Assembly (NCBI RefSeq): GCF_030817595.1
Contig: NZ_JAUSZN010000001.1
Location: 3,297,001 to 3,361,000 of the forward strand
DNA from: Neobacillus niacini
GTDB taxonomy: Bacteria > Bacillota > Bacilli > Bacillales > Cytobacillaceae
Length of the DNA: 64,000 nt
Direction of reading: 5' to 3'
Both the position numbers and the translations under genes were made by a program. The notes beneath the pieces are model-generated. The model was not told the DNA's origin. It did no database searches and saw only the letters and a list, made by a program, of their open reading frames with translations. Position 1 is the first letter of the stretch. Each line of letters begins with the position of its first letter. Positions 8,465-17,934 of this stretch are shown here, one piece after another.

Positions 8465-10258
8465 TTACATTGAATGGCTAAATGATTCTTCACCGATTTC
8501 TGCTTCTCTTCCAAAAAGTCTAGCATAGACACCATTACTATTTTCAAGCAAATCTGCGTGTCCACCTTGTTCTGCTATCGTACCATTTTCTAGAACAATA
8601 ATCTTATCTGCTGAGAGAACTGTAGATAGACGATGAGAAATAATGAGAATCGTTTGTTTCTTACCGGTTTTTAATACAGACTCATTTATCTTCGTTTCCG
8701 TAATCGGATCGAGAGCAGAACTTGCTTCATCAAGAATTAAGATTGGCGCATCTTTAATAATGGCTCTAGCCAGAGATAAGCGCTGCTTCTGTCCTCCAGA
8801 AAGAAGGCTTCCTCGTTCACCGACCTTTGTATCCAAACCTTCAGGCAGACTATCCACTAGTTCATCCAAACCGCTGTCATGCAAGGCTTTTAGTAATTCT
8901 TCATCCGTTGCATCCGGCTTCCCAATTCTTAAATTATCCGCCAAGGAACCGCTCCGTAATTGAACATCCTGGGTCACGATGGCAATTTGTGACCGCAGCC
9001 ACGCTGTATCCCATTCCGTAATACTTCTTCCATCTACTTCAATCCGACCATTTTTCGTTTCATAAAACCTAAATAGCAAATCAACGATGGTAGATTTTCC
9101 TGAACCGCTTGGTCCAACCAAAGCCACTTTTTCACCAGCTTGAATATCAAAAGTAACACCTGATAGCACGTTTTCTTCTTTTTCTGGATAAGCGAACGTT
9201 ACATCTTTCAGTCTAATACTGCCGCTCGCTCTTTCCCCTCGAATACCTTCTATCATTTCAGCTTCCGCTGGCTGATGGGAAAGAAGAATGTCTGAGCGGT
9301 CAAGTGCAGGTCCTGTTCTTCTAACAGAAAGCCAGTTTCGGAGCAATCGCTGCATTTCATTGGCTGCAATGGTAACTAATCCACCGGCGGTTAGCATTTG
9401 TCCGCTGGTCAAACTATCGTTCCAAATTAATAATGTACTAATTAAATAAACGATACCTAATGCAAACCCATTATAGCTGGCGATCACCACTACTGATTGC
9501 ATTCTTGCCTTTAATTCCTTAATTGAGTGGGTAACGAAAGAGTTTCGGATGGCAATAACACTTTCTACTTCATTTTCAGAAACTCCCATAACCCGTGATA
9601 AATGAATTCCTGTAACTGATTCTCTCAGTCTTTCAAGATACCTGGAAGCCTCTTGTCTGGCATCAGCGGAGGCTGCTCTAGTCCTAGCCCCGACGTAATT
9701 AGACGTCCAATAAAAGATCACACCTAGAACAACACTGACAATCATCAGATAAGGATGAATCCAAAGCAGTACCAGACTATAAATGATAACCCCTTGAACG
9801 CTTGCCATAAAGGTGGAACCTTCCCAGGCAAGAAAATTGTGGAGCGTATCAGGGTCATCAGAGACTCTGGCCAGCAGTTCTCCAGATGAATTGTTATGGT
9901 AAAAAGAGTAAGGCAGGACCTGCAAATGACTAAACAGACGCAGCTTTTGCCAATTGGTTACCGTCTTGGCTGTTTGATGGCAAAAATATTCATCAATGAC
10001 CATCATGACTAAATCAAAAATAGCAGAAAAGATTAATAGCCACATTAACCCCCACAGCCAGGAGTGGTCTTCATTTGGAATAATTGTATCAACAAGCCAG
10101 CTGAGGGCTAATGTTGGAATTAGGGCTGAAAAAACCTGGCTGATTGCGATAACAACTGAATCTGCAATGACCCACTTTTTATATGGCCTTAAAAACGACA
10201 GAACTCTGCGGCCATCACGGTTTTTTTTATTTGACCTAGAGACAGTGCTTACACTCAT
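8465..10258 (-). CDS. ABC exporter half-transporter B (membrane plus ATPase)
   Basis: 597 aa: an N-terminal six-helix exporter domain (about 25-320) fused to an ATPase (about 345-585). Walker [10 protein letters not shown], signature [14 protein letters not shown], Walker B ILILDEASSALDP and H-loop IISHRLST are all intact. Its start overlaps the end of the upstream half-transporter gene by 4 bases (ATGA), so the two are translationally coupled. Size and order resemble the B. subtilis YfiB/YfiC and BmrC/BmrD pairs, which export drugs or lipids as heterodimers. Both halves keep a catalytic Glu after Walker B, so no degenerate ATP site is evident. The substrate is unknown. Confidence 0.92.
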   Translation of the reverse strand: MSVSTVSRSNKKNRDGRRVLSFLRPYKKWVIADSVVIAISQVFSALIPTLALSWLVDTIIPNEDHSWLWGLMWLLIFSAIFDLVMMVIDEYFCHQTAKTVTNWQKLRLFSHLQVLPYSFYHNNSSGELLARVSDDPDTLHNFLAWEGSTFMASVQGVIIYSLVLLWIHPYLMIVSVVLGVIFYWTSNYVGARTRAASADARQEASRYLERLRESVTGIHLSRVMGVSENEVESVIAIRNSFVTHSIKELKARMQSVVVIASYNGFALGIVYLISTLLIWNDSLTSGQMLTAGGLVTIAANEMQRLLRNWLSVRRTGPALDRSDILLSHQPAEAEMIEGIRGERASGSIRLKDVTFAYPEKEENVLSGVTFDIQAGEKVALVGPSGSGKSTIVDLLFRFYETKNGRIEVDGRSITEWDTAWLRSQIAIVTQDVQLRSGSLADNLRIGKPDATDEELLKALHDSGLDELVDSLPEGLDTKVGERGSLLSGGQKQRLSLARAIIKDAPILILDEASSALDPITETKINESVLKTGKKQTILIISHRLSTVLSADKIIVLENGTIAEQGGHADLLENSNGVYARLFGREAEIGEESFSHSM

Positions 10259-11994
10259 CCAATCATCTCCTTCTCCAACTCACTGTATTGTGCTTTGTAT
10301 AATTCATAGTACTGTCCTCGTAATGCCAACAGTTCTTCATGTGTTCCTTCTTCTGCAACCATACCCTGGTCTAAAAGGAGAATTTTATCTGCATTCCTGA
10401 CAGTGATAAGCCGGTGTGCGATAGTGATTGTCGTCCTGCCTGGAATTAATTGTTCAAGCGCCTCCTGAACCTTTTCTTCCGTTTCACCATCTAAGGAGGA
10501 TGTCGCTTCATCGAAAATTAAAACTGGCGGCTGGCGTAAAATCGCTCTTGCAAGTGCTACTCTTTGCCTTTGTCCACCGGATAGCTTTAACCCTCGTTCG
10601 CCGACCACCGTTTCGTACTTGTCTTCCAAGGATTGTATTAACTCAGTTAACCCAGCAGCTTCCACTGCTCTATCTAGTTCTTCTTGGGTTGCATCCTTTT
10701 TTCCATATAAAAGATTATTGCGCAGCGTACTGTTTAAGAGAAATGTTTCCTGAGAAACAACGCCCACCTGCTGCCTAAAACTATTTCGGTTGTAGTCAAA
10801 GAGATTCTTTCCATCTATAAGAACCGAGCCTTTTTCAGGTTCATATAAGCCAAGAAGAATTTGTATAAGAGTACTCTTCCCGCCTCCGCTAGTACCCACA
10901 ATACCAATGTGATTCCCTTGTTCCATTGTGAGAGAAACACCTTTTAGGATTTTTTTATCACTTTCAGGATAAGTGAACCAAATGTTATTTAAGTTTATAT
11001 TTCCTTCTACCACTCCAAACGCGGGTAACTTTTCATCATGTTCTTCTGGTAAATCAAAATATTCATAGATTCTCTGCAGAGCAGGAATAGCCTGTTGAAT
11101 TGTTAAAGCATTTTCAGCCAACGATCTTACTGGCAAAAACATGATGGGAATAAAGTTAAGGCAGGCAATCAAGGTTCCAATCGTAAGATTACCTTTCCAA
11201 ATGGAAAAGCCTCCGATTAACATGACAACTCCGGGAGTTGCTATATTAAATAAATTCCCTAATCGCCAATTGACCTTTCCGATCAACGCGGCGCGAATTG
11301 AGTAGTTTTTCCATGCTGTCTGTTTTTTCTGCTGCGTTTCAATTTCCTTTTTTTGTGTCTGAAACGTCCTTACAAGTCTGGTACTTTCAATGCTTTCTTG
11401 CAGGTGCTGATACATATCTGCGCTCATATCTCTTTGTACAGCGCTCATTTTCCTCATCGTTTTGCCCAGCTTAAATGAAGGAAATATGTAAATAGCGAAT
11501 ACCGCAAACATTACGATGGCAGCTGGCCAATACAAAGCAAATACTGCTGTAAATGCAGCAATAGCACCGATAACTTGTTGTAAAATACGTGGGACAACTG
11601 TATTATTCAAGTTTTGAACGGACTCGACATCATGGGTTAAGCGGTATAGCATATCGCCTCTTGGTGTCGTTGTAAAAAAGGACATCGGTGTCCGATGCAG
11701 CTTTTTAAAGGCCCGAATCTGCATGTCAGTGATTACATCGAGGCCGATTTTAACCTGCACATACTCCTGCAAGGTTTCAAACAATGACTTCCCTAGGAAA
11801 GCGACTAGAACACCGCCAACAATCCATAGCAAAAAAGTCGTCTCTCTCGCCCCAATTACTTCATCCACTAATTTACCTGCGAGTATAGGAGGCAAGATTG
11901 TAAATGCTCCGCCAATTAATGAAAAAGTAAGAGCGAGCAGCAATTTTCTCCAATATGGTTTAAAATGATCCAATGTAGTTTTTAATATATTCAT
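10255..11994 (-). CDS. ABC exporter half-transporter A (membrane plus ATPase)
   Basis: 579 aa with the same layout as its partner: six predicted helices in the first 300 residues, then Walker A GTSGGGKST, signature LSGGQRQRVALARA, Walker B VLIFDEATSSLD and H-loop IAHRL. It is the first gene of the two-gene operon and probably forms a heterodimer with the downstream product. Plasma-membrane export of a hydrophobic substrate is the family role; the particular substrate is not predictable. The Walker A loop of this half has Gly instead of the usual Ser at one position, which is within normal variation. Confidence 0.92.
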   Translation of the reverse strand: MNILKTTLDHFKPYWRKLLLALTFSLIGGAFTILPPILAGKLVDEVIGARETTFLLWIVGGVLVAFLGKSLFETLQEYVQVKIGLDVITDMQIRAFKKLHRTPMSFFTTTPRGDMLYRLTHDVESVQNLNNTVVPRILQQVIGAIAAFTAVFALYWPAAIVMFAVFAIYIFPSFKLGKTMRKMSAVQRDMSADMYQHLQESIESTRLVRTFQTQKKEIETQQKKQTAWKNYSIRAALIGKVNWRLGNLFNIATPGVVMLIGGFSIWKGNLTIGTLIACLNFIPIMFLPVRSLAENALTIQQAIPALQRIYEYFDLPEEHDEKLPAFGVVEGNINLNNIWFTYPESDKKILKGVSLTMEQGNHIGIVGTSGGGKSTLIQILLGLYEPEKGSVLIDGKNLFDYNRNSFRQQVGVVSQETFLLNSTLRNNLLYGKKDATQEELDRAVEAAGLTELIQSLEDKYETVVGERGLKLSGGQRQRVALARAILRQPPVLIFDEATSSLDGETEEKVQEALEQLIPGRTTITIAHRLITVRNADKILLLDQGMVAEEGTHEELLALRGQYYELYKAQYSELEKEMIG

Positions 11995-12098
11995 AATTTC
12001 CCCCCCTCACCGAGATACTATTTTATTACAAATTTTAGAAATATTCATTACTATTTGAAAAAAATTTTTCTAAATAATATTTCACCCTATACCACAGC

Positions 12099-12134
12099 AA
12101 AAAAGGTAACAGCCCTTGGGTTGTTACCTTTTTT
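12099..12134 (-). terminator. Terminator of the two-domain isoprenoid synthase gene
   Basis: A 13-bp stem AAAAAAGGTAACA / TGTTACCTTTTTT around a 10-base loop gives runs of T on both strands. It sits just past the stop of the gene at 12149. Confidence 0.85.
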
Positions 12135-12148
12135 GTGCATTTATATTT

Positions 12149-14533
12149 TTAATGATCACGGTGGACAATATAATTTAATAAATGCTTTAGAAATGCAGTA
12201 TTCCGCGGAATTTCATGCAGAGTTTCCATAGCAAGGCAATAATGTTCCCACATTGCTTTTTTGGCACCATCCAACCCTAAGATCGATACAAAGGTTGAAT
12301 TGTTATTATCTGCATCTTTTCCGACGGGTTTGCCAAGAGTATCCAAATCCCCTTCAACATCCAGTAGGTCATCTTTAATTTGAAAGGCAATCCCGGTATG
12401 ATAGGCGTATTTTTTCAACGCTTGCATTTCCAAGTCTTTTGCATTTGCTAGAATAGCAGGCATAATGAGAGCAGCTTCAAAGGCGATTCCGGTTTTATAA
12501 AAACACAGCATATTCAATTGATCCACTGTTAATGGTTTACCTCTCGAACCCAAGTCCATCGCCTGCCCTTTACACATTTCTGCTGTCATTTGCGCAGAAT
12601 AGTGAACCAATTTAAGCACACTTTTCGAATCAAAATCGTCAAGCGATGCTTGTTCTTCAATGGCCTTTTGAGTAAGAAAGAGTCCCGTTAATTCGGCGAT
12701 TGCATTGTTATAAACCATGTGGAGAGTGGAACGCCCCCTGCGGAACGATGCATTATCTTGGGATGGCAAATCATCAAAGATTAGGGAAGCAGTATGCATA
12801 AATTCCAATGATCGTAACAGCGGCACAATGGCTGACTGACTTAATCCATATTCATTTATACCCATAATCCACGAAATGATCGGCCTCAGCCGTTTTCCAT
12901 CGCCCTCAAGACTATAGTTTGCCGCCCCGGTAATCGGCTCACTTAACAAAGGTGCATTTTCATCTTTAGCGATAGGCAGCAGGTGGTTAATCTGTTCCCG
13001 TACACGTTCAATACTCTCTTGAAATTCTTCTTGTTCTTTACGTTCATTTTTAAGATTGGTAATCATATGATCGCGGAGAAGTTTATCAAAGAAATCGACA
13101 TCATCTGCTTTACTGACCATTTTTTGGATTAGTGCATTAAATTTGGAATTCCCTGAAGCAAATAACTCCATCACTTCATTGTACTTCTTTGAACCCACAC
13201 GTTCTTTAAATCTTTTTAATCCATTAATCGCACGATTTAAAATTACTTCTCGTGCTTTCTTATCCGATTGATAAACATGATGAACTAAATTGGAAATGAC
13301 ACTCCAATATAATTCAAATGGATTTATTAGATCGGCACGCTGGTCATGATATTTTAGATAATAGGTATAAGGTGTTACCGCACCATTTTCCAAGTCCTCA
13401 AACATATCTGCAAAATCATCTGCCAGTTGGTTGTATATACCATAATAGAAGGTTCGATTGTCAAAGCCTTCATCTTCATCGGCTGTAATGACGGAACGGA
13501 CAATTAATCGTGACGAGGCAGATTTTAGAATAACCGGAATATACAGCTCGTCATTCGTGTAATTTTCATTTGATAAATCCTTTTCACGGTCCACTTCCTG
13601 TGATTGAAAAAAAACATACGATTGTTCAAAAAATGATTTTATCGTCTCTGGCCTCTGCTGCGCTTTAATATACTCAAATCCCTCGCGAAGCTCTGAATGA
13701 ATGAAGGTGATTAAGGCTTGGTTCTTTTCTTCCCAGCCCCCGCCTAATTTCGGTACGGCTCCAGTGGTAAGAGTGGTCCGTATTAAATTGGAATATTGTT
13801 TTTTCTCTTTATTGGATAAAACTTTGGAGTCGAGAAGGTCATCAATGAATGGATAGGTTAAACCATAGGCGTAGCCTAACCGAATGGCCCTATCAAGTCT
13901 TTGTGCACGTTCTTCAGCCGGGGTTTTATCCCCCATTTCTTCGACCTCGTGTAGAATGACTCCTGCTATAATTTTAATTAGCTTACGCTGGGCATGATTG
14001 GCATCCATCCCCTGTGGTATATGGTTTGCGACCGTCTTTAGTTTGTTCATTACCCAGATGATCGTCAATTCAATAGCTTCCTTCTGTGCCCATCTGTACA
14101 GCCAAGCCATCGAGAAAAGCTCATTTTTATTTTCACGATTTTCCTTGGGTTGAGTAAAATTGTTTTTTAAACTTGCCACAACACTTTGAATTCTAGTCTG
14201 TGTCTCATTAGAATCCAATGCTTTTCCTAAGTCACGCATAAAAATATAGGAGATGCTTCTATCAAGGTAGTTATCTAATTTTCCTGTGTAATCCAGCCAT
14301 TGGAGATAACTATGATACTCAAACGAAGTCGGTTTTCTCTTTCTGCGAGAAAGGAAAGTTACGAATGAATGATGGTGGATATGGTTGTGCTTCCAGGATT
14401 GTATATCCCTTGTAAGAGTGGTAACATAGCTTTTCTCCATAACCTGCTGATAGAGTGATTGAAAATAATCACTTGCCTTTTCCTCAGCCATACCATAGCA
14501 TGTATCTTCATTTATTAATAACGACTCAATCAT
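12149..14533 (-). CDS. Two-domain isoprenoid synthase: unusual N-terminal domain plus polyprenyl diphosphate synthase
   Basis: 794 aa, more than twice the usual 290-330 aa. The C-terminal part (about 510-790) is a canonical trans-prenyltransferase: GKRLRP at 546-551, first Asp-rich motif DDLPSQD at 587-593, RRGR nearby, and second motif QIKDDLLD with Asp at 721. The N-terminal 480 residues are all-helical in appearance and carry DDLLD at 231-235 and QLADDFADMFED with DD at 372-373. The 141-residue spacing is close to the 134 in the C-terminal domain, suggesting a second class I isoprenoid-synthase fold. It lacks the RRG that follows a prenyltransferase first motif, so it may be a terpene-cyclase-like or regulatory domain. 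This is inference. It is a single gene with its own terminator, and the start ATG has GAGG ten bases upstream. Confidence 0.85.
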   Translation of the reverse strand: MIESLLINEDTCYGMAEEKASDYFQSLYQQVMEKSYVTTLTRDIQSWKHNHIHHHSFVTFLSRRKRKPTSFEYHSYLQWLDYTGKLDNYLDRSISYIFMRDLGKALDSNETQTRIQSVVASLKNNFTQPKENRENKNELFSMAWLYRWAQKEAIELTIIWVMNKLKTVANHIPQGMDANHAQRKLIKIIAGVILHEVEEMGDKTPAEERAQRLDRAIRLGYAYGLTYPFIDDLLDSKVLSNKEKKQYSNLIRTTLTTGAVPKLGGGWEEKNQALITFIHSELREGFEYIKAQQRPETIKSFFEQSYVFFQSQEVDREKDLSNENYTNDELYIPVILKSASSRLIVRSVITADEDEGFDNRTFYYGIYNQLADDFADMFEDLENGAVTPYTYYLKYHDQRADLINPFELYWSVISNLVHHVYQSDKKAREVILNRAINGLKRFKERVGSKKYNEVMELFASGNSKFNALIQKMVSKADDVDFFDKLLRDHMITNLKNERKEQEEFQESIERVREQINHLLPIAKDENAPLLSEPITGAANYSLEGDGKRLRPIISWIMGINEYGLSQSAIVPLLRSLEFMHTASLIFDDLPSQDNASFRRGRSTLHMVYNNAIAELTGLFLTQKAIEEQASLDDFDSKSVLKLVHYSAQMTAEMCKGQAMDLGSRGKPLTVDQLNMLCFYKTGIAFEAALIMPAILANAKDLEMQALKKYAYHTGIAFQIKDDLLDVEGDLDTLGKPVGKDADNNNSTFVSILGLDGAKKAMWEHYCLAMETLHEIPRNTAFLKHLLNYIVHRDH

Positions 14534-14633
14534 TTAAACATTACCTCAACTTCACGTTCACTTTAGTTTGTATATTAATAATACACGTAAGCATTAGCTT
14601 TATAACTAGAAAACTGAAAATTAAATTAAAAAA

Positions 14634-14659
14634 TCCCTCAGATCTTTGGATCTGAGGGA
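14634..14659 (-). terminator. Terminator of the MacAB-type efflux operon
   Basis: A perfect 11-bp stem TCCCTCAGATC / GATCTGAGGGA with a TTTG loop, followed by a run of T on the minus strand, just past the permease gene. Confidence 0.85.
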
Positions 14660-14672
14660 AAATAATATTCAG

Positions 14673-15878
14673 TCATTCATATCGTAATGCCTCAATCGGA
14701 CTAAGCTTAGAGGCTTTGTTTGCTGGAAGCATACCAAAGATAATACCAATTAAGGCTGAAAAGCTCACACCTATCAGAACGATTAATGGACTAACGGTTG
14801 CAGTAATGGGCGAAAACTTCGAAACGAGGATACTGCCTACTGCTGCCAGACCAATTCCAATCAGTCCTCCTAGTGAAGTTAACGTGATGGACTCAATTAG
14901 AAACTGTAAGAGTATTTTTCTTCTTGTCGCACCAATGGCTTTCCTAAGTCCAATTTCCCGGGTTCTTTCTGTCACAGAAACTAGCATAATATTCATGACA
15001 CCAATCCCGCCTACTAAGAGGGAAATACCTGCGATACTTCCAATTAATAAGGTTAGTAAAGATATCATTGTGTTTAATTCTCTTTCATAATCCTCAAAAT
15101 CATTTGTCGCATACTTGCCGTCTTCAAGACCCTTTTCTGTTGTCAATGTATCTGCAGCTAGCCTGCCTGTCTCAGAAATGTTCTCAGGATCACTAGCAAT
15201 AACCGATAATTGTTCGATTTCTCGGTTACCAAACATCATCGAGATAACAGAACGAGGCATAAGCATCTCGCCCGTTTCGGTATTTCGGAATTGCTCAGGC
15301 AGTGGTGATTCATACACACCCACCACCTTGTAAGGATTATCATTTAAATTGATAATCGCGCCAATGGGGGTTTCAGTTTCCTTAAAGAACTTTTCCCTTG
15401 CTATGGTGTCAATAAGGACTACCCGATTCAAACCATCGTTATCCGCCGCGTACAATGCTCTTCCTTCTACTATTTTAATATCCTTAGCAGGAAAAAATTC
15501 CGCACCAACACCGGTAATTTGCATTTCACCCTGCTCATCATCATGCGTCATCATCCCCCAGCCTTGATTCGTAGCAACCACGGCCTTAACACCGGGCACT
15601 TCAGCGAGCGTTTGAATATCTTCAGAGGTTAATTCAGGTTCCTGCCAAAACATTTCAGTTTCACCTTCAGGCGGGATATACTCATAATAAATTTGAATGG
15701 CATTTTTATCTGTACTAAACAATTCATTCGTCATTTGCTTCTTTGTACCTTGGCCAATTGCCACGATAATGATAACGGCTGCGACACCAATAATAATTCC
15801 AAGCATTGTTAAGATGGATCTTATTTTATGATTCCAGATAGATGAAAGGGCAATTTTGAAACTCTCCCATATATTCAT
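14673..15878 (-). CDS. MacB-type ABC permease (YknZ-like)
   Basis: 401 aa: one N-terminal transmembrane helix (about 17-40), a large extracytoplasmic MacB_PCD domain, then three C-terminal helices with the FtsX fold (from about 270). The landmark VMNIMLVSVTERTREIGLRKAIGAT is split by the cytoplasmic loop, with the TREIGLRKA motif clear. It works with the ATPase encoded upstream (4-base overlap) and the adaptor protein in a YknWXYZ/MacAB-like mechanotransmission complex, which exports peptides or toxins or protects against them. No YknW-like gene was seen beside it. Confidence 0.9.
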   Translation of the reverse strand: MNIWESFKIALSSIWNHKIRSILTMLGIIIGVAAVIIIVAIGQGTKKQMTNELFSTDKNAIQIYYEYIPPEGETEMFWQEPELTSEDIQTLAEVPGVKAVVATNQGWGMMTHDDEQGEMQITGVGAEFFPAKDIKIVEGRALYAADNDGLNRVVLIDTIAREKFFKETETPIGAIINLNDNPYKVVGVYESPLPEQFRNTETGEMLMPRSVISMMFGNREIEQLSVIASDPENISETGRLAADTLTTEKGLEDGKYATNDFEDYERELNTMISLLTLLIGSIAGISLLVGGIGVMNIMLVSVTERTREIGLRKAIGATRRKILLQFLIESITLTSLGGLIGIGLAAVGSILVSKFSPITATVSPLIVLIGVSFSALIGIIFGMLPANKASKLSPIEALRYE

Positions 15879-16555
15879 GATGTCACCCTCCGGTCATCCG
15901 TTATCCGGCCATCTTTTATCGTAATAATTCTTTTTGCATATGCCGCTATTTCTTCTTCGTGGGTAACTATGATCACCGTTTTTCCTTCTTCATTGAGCTG
16001 TGTAAAAAGCTTCATTATTTGTTCGCTCGTATTCGAATCAAGCGCACCGGTCGGTTCATCGGCTAAGAGAATAGTAGGATTATTCACCAGCGCTCTAGCG
16101 ATTGCCACACGCTGCTTCTGACCTCCAGACAATTGATTTGGTAAATGCTTCATTCGATCACCTAGGCCTACCTTTACTAGTAGGTCTTTTGCTCTCGATG
16201 TTCTTTCACGTTTGGAAACCCCAGCATATACAAGCGGTGAGGCTACATTTTTAATGGCGTTGTCTCTTGGAAACATAAAGAATTGTTGAAAAACAAAACC
16301 GACATGTTCATTCCTTAGCTTTGCAAGAATGCTCTCTTTTGCGGAAGCGATTTGTTCCCCATTTAATTCGTATGTACCCGAAGATGGATAATCTAGGAAT
16401 CCAATGATATTCATCAAGGTGGATTTACCTGATCCAGAAGGGCCCATAATAGCGACAAACTCTCCATCTTCTATCGTTAAATCAATACCATGAAGTACAG
16501 GGACCTCTAAAGAACCCTTGCCATATACTTTTGTAATATCACTTAACTTCATCAT
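15875..16555 (-). CDS. MacB-type ABC ATPase (YknY-like)
   Basis: 226 aa ATPase of the LolD/MacB class. Walker [10 protein letters not shown] is near residue 38, then the Q-loop FVFQQFFMF, signature [14 protein letters not shown], Walker B ILLADEPTGALDSNT, and H-loop VTHEEEI. The DEPTGALD sequence is typical of this class. It overlaps the adaptor gene by 17 bases and the permease gene by 4, so the three genes form one translationally coupled operon. It supplies energy for the MacB-like permease. Confidence 0.92.
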   Translation of the reverse strand: MMKLSDITKVYGKGSLEVPVLHGIDLTIEDGEFVAIMGPSGSGKSTLMNIIGFLDYPSSGTYELNGEQIASAKESILAKLRNEHVGFVFQQFFMFPRDNAIKNVASPLVYAGVSKRERTSRAKDLLVKVGLGDRMKHLPNQLSGGQKQRVAIARALVNNPTILLADEPTGALDSNTSEQIMKLFTQLNEEGKTVIIVTHEEEIAAYAKRIITIKDGRITDDRRVTS

Positions 16556-17765
16556 AGGAGGTCACTTCCATTCCATCATGCATTTCTCCAGTTGGTGTCA
16601 GGACCACAAGTTCTCCAGGTGTAACTCCTGATGTAATTTCAATAAAGGCATCATTCATAACCCCTGTTTGAACTTCACGTCTTTCTAATGTTCCATCTTT
16701 TAAAACATATACTATTTTGATCCCAGCTTCATCCATTAAGGCAGGATGCGGGATTGCAATCTTTTTGGTGGAATCACCAGCTTTTATTTCTAAAGAAACG
16801 TGGAAACCTTGACGCAGCTCGGAGGTATCATCTGTAATAACTACTTTAAAAGGATACATGGTCACATTTCCAGCTCCCCCGCCGCCTTCAAATCCTTCAC
16901 CGCCGCCGCCTTCAGCATTGGGGAATTGTGAAACAGATTCAACCGCACCATTCCATTCACGGTCTTTAAACACTTTTGGACGAATAATAACCGGTTGTCC
17001 TTCTTTAATCTTGACTGTGTCGAATTCGCTCATCGACCCAATAACTTTATAGGGTTGACTTGAAATAATGTGAATGACAGGTTCTGCTGCTCCTGCCTCA
17101 GTATTTGCAACATTTTGATTAACCTTTACTATAATCCCATCCATTTTGCTAACAATCGTCATTTCATTTTTCTGTGCGTTTAATTCCTTTATTCTGTCTT
17201 CAGCCGAGGTAATTTCCGACTTTGTACTTTCATATTGCATTTCTTGTTGGACCTTTTCATTCGCTAGCTGGTTTACGTCTTCTTGTGTCGGTATGCCTTC
17301 AGTTTGCCCTTCTGCTGAAGGAACCTGCGTCTCCATCTTCTTTTTAGCTTCGGCTAAGCGCTTCGTTAAATCGGAAATTTGGCTTTGTTCTGTTTTCCCT
17401 CTACTTTGCAGCAATTCCTTCTCACGGACTGCTCTATTAAGTTCGCTATCTATTTTTGAAGAATTATAGATTAATAGTGGGTCTCCAGCTTTGACTGCCT
17501 GGTTCTCCGCCACTTTAAATTCACTGATTTCCCCTTTTTCAGGTTCTAAAAAGACTTTTTGCTCACTTTCCGGGACAATTTTACCCGTAACAAGAATGGA
17601 TTCTACCAATTCTTGTTCACTAACCTTTTGGACACTTACACTCATGACACCGCTATCATTACTTACTGGTTCTGTCCCTGCTTTCGCATATAAATATGTA
17701 CCCGTGCTCGCAATGACAAGTATTCCCGCAATAACTGCTACCCAAATCCATACCTTTTTTTTCAC
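16539..17765 (-). CDS. Efflux periplasmic-adaptor-type protein (YknX/MacA-like)
   Basis: 408 aa membrane-fusion-type protein. An N-terminal anchor helix (about 5-25) precedes a beta-barrel/lipoyl half-motif (GKIVPESEQKVFLEPEKGEI), a long coiled-coil hairpin (about 95-205), the second lipoyl half ending in SKMDGIIVKVN, and a beta-barrel/MP domain. A Gly-rich insertion (GGGGEGFEGGGGAG, about residue 290) is an odd low-complexity segment in the barrel domain. Start GTG with GGGGG seven bases upstream. It is the first gene of the operon with the ATPase and permease. In Gram-positives such adaptors link to the MacB-like permease at the membrane surface. Confidence 0.9.
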   Translation of the reverse strand: MKKKVWIWVAVIAGILVIASTGTYLYAKAGTEPVSNDSGVMSVSVQKVSEQELVESILVTGKIVPESEQKVFLEPEKGEISEFKVAENQAVKAGDPLLIYNSSKIDSELNRAVREKELLQSRGKTEQSQISDLTKRLAEAKKKMETQVPSAEGQTEGIPTQEDVNQLANEKVQQEMQYESTKSEITSAEDRIKELNAQKNEMTIVSKMDGIIVKVNQNVANTEAGAAEPVIHIISSQPYKVIGSMSEFDTVKIKEGQPVIIRPKVFKDREWNGAVESVSQFPNAEGGGGEGFEGGGGAGNVTMYPFKVVITDDTSELRQGFHVSLEIKAGDSTKKIAIPHPALMDEAGIKIVYVLKDGTLERREVQTGVMNDAFIEITSGVTPGELVVLTPTGEMHDGMEVTSYDEVK

Positions 17766-17886
17766 CTATATACCCCCGTCGAATCTATTATTTTATCTAC
17801 TACTAACTATAAACAAACTGGAAATATTTTCAATAGTTTTTAACGGTAGGGTTTTCTGTTAATAATCGATAGATTCCATAGACAGT

Positions 17887-17913
17887 AAAAAGCCCTTCGA
17901 TATGAAAGGCTTT
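17887..17913 (-). terminator. Terminator of selO
   Basis: An imperfect stem AAAGCC.TTC / GAA.GGCTTT with short T-tracts, just past the selO stop codon on the minus strand. Confidence 0.6.
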
Positions 17914-17934
17914 CTGCTTTATAATTTAGCACTC

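Noticed and set aside
8465..11994. Degenerate ATP site in the heterodimeric ABC exporter
   Set aside because: Both halves keep intact signature, Walker B Glu and H-loop residues.
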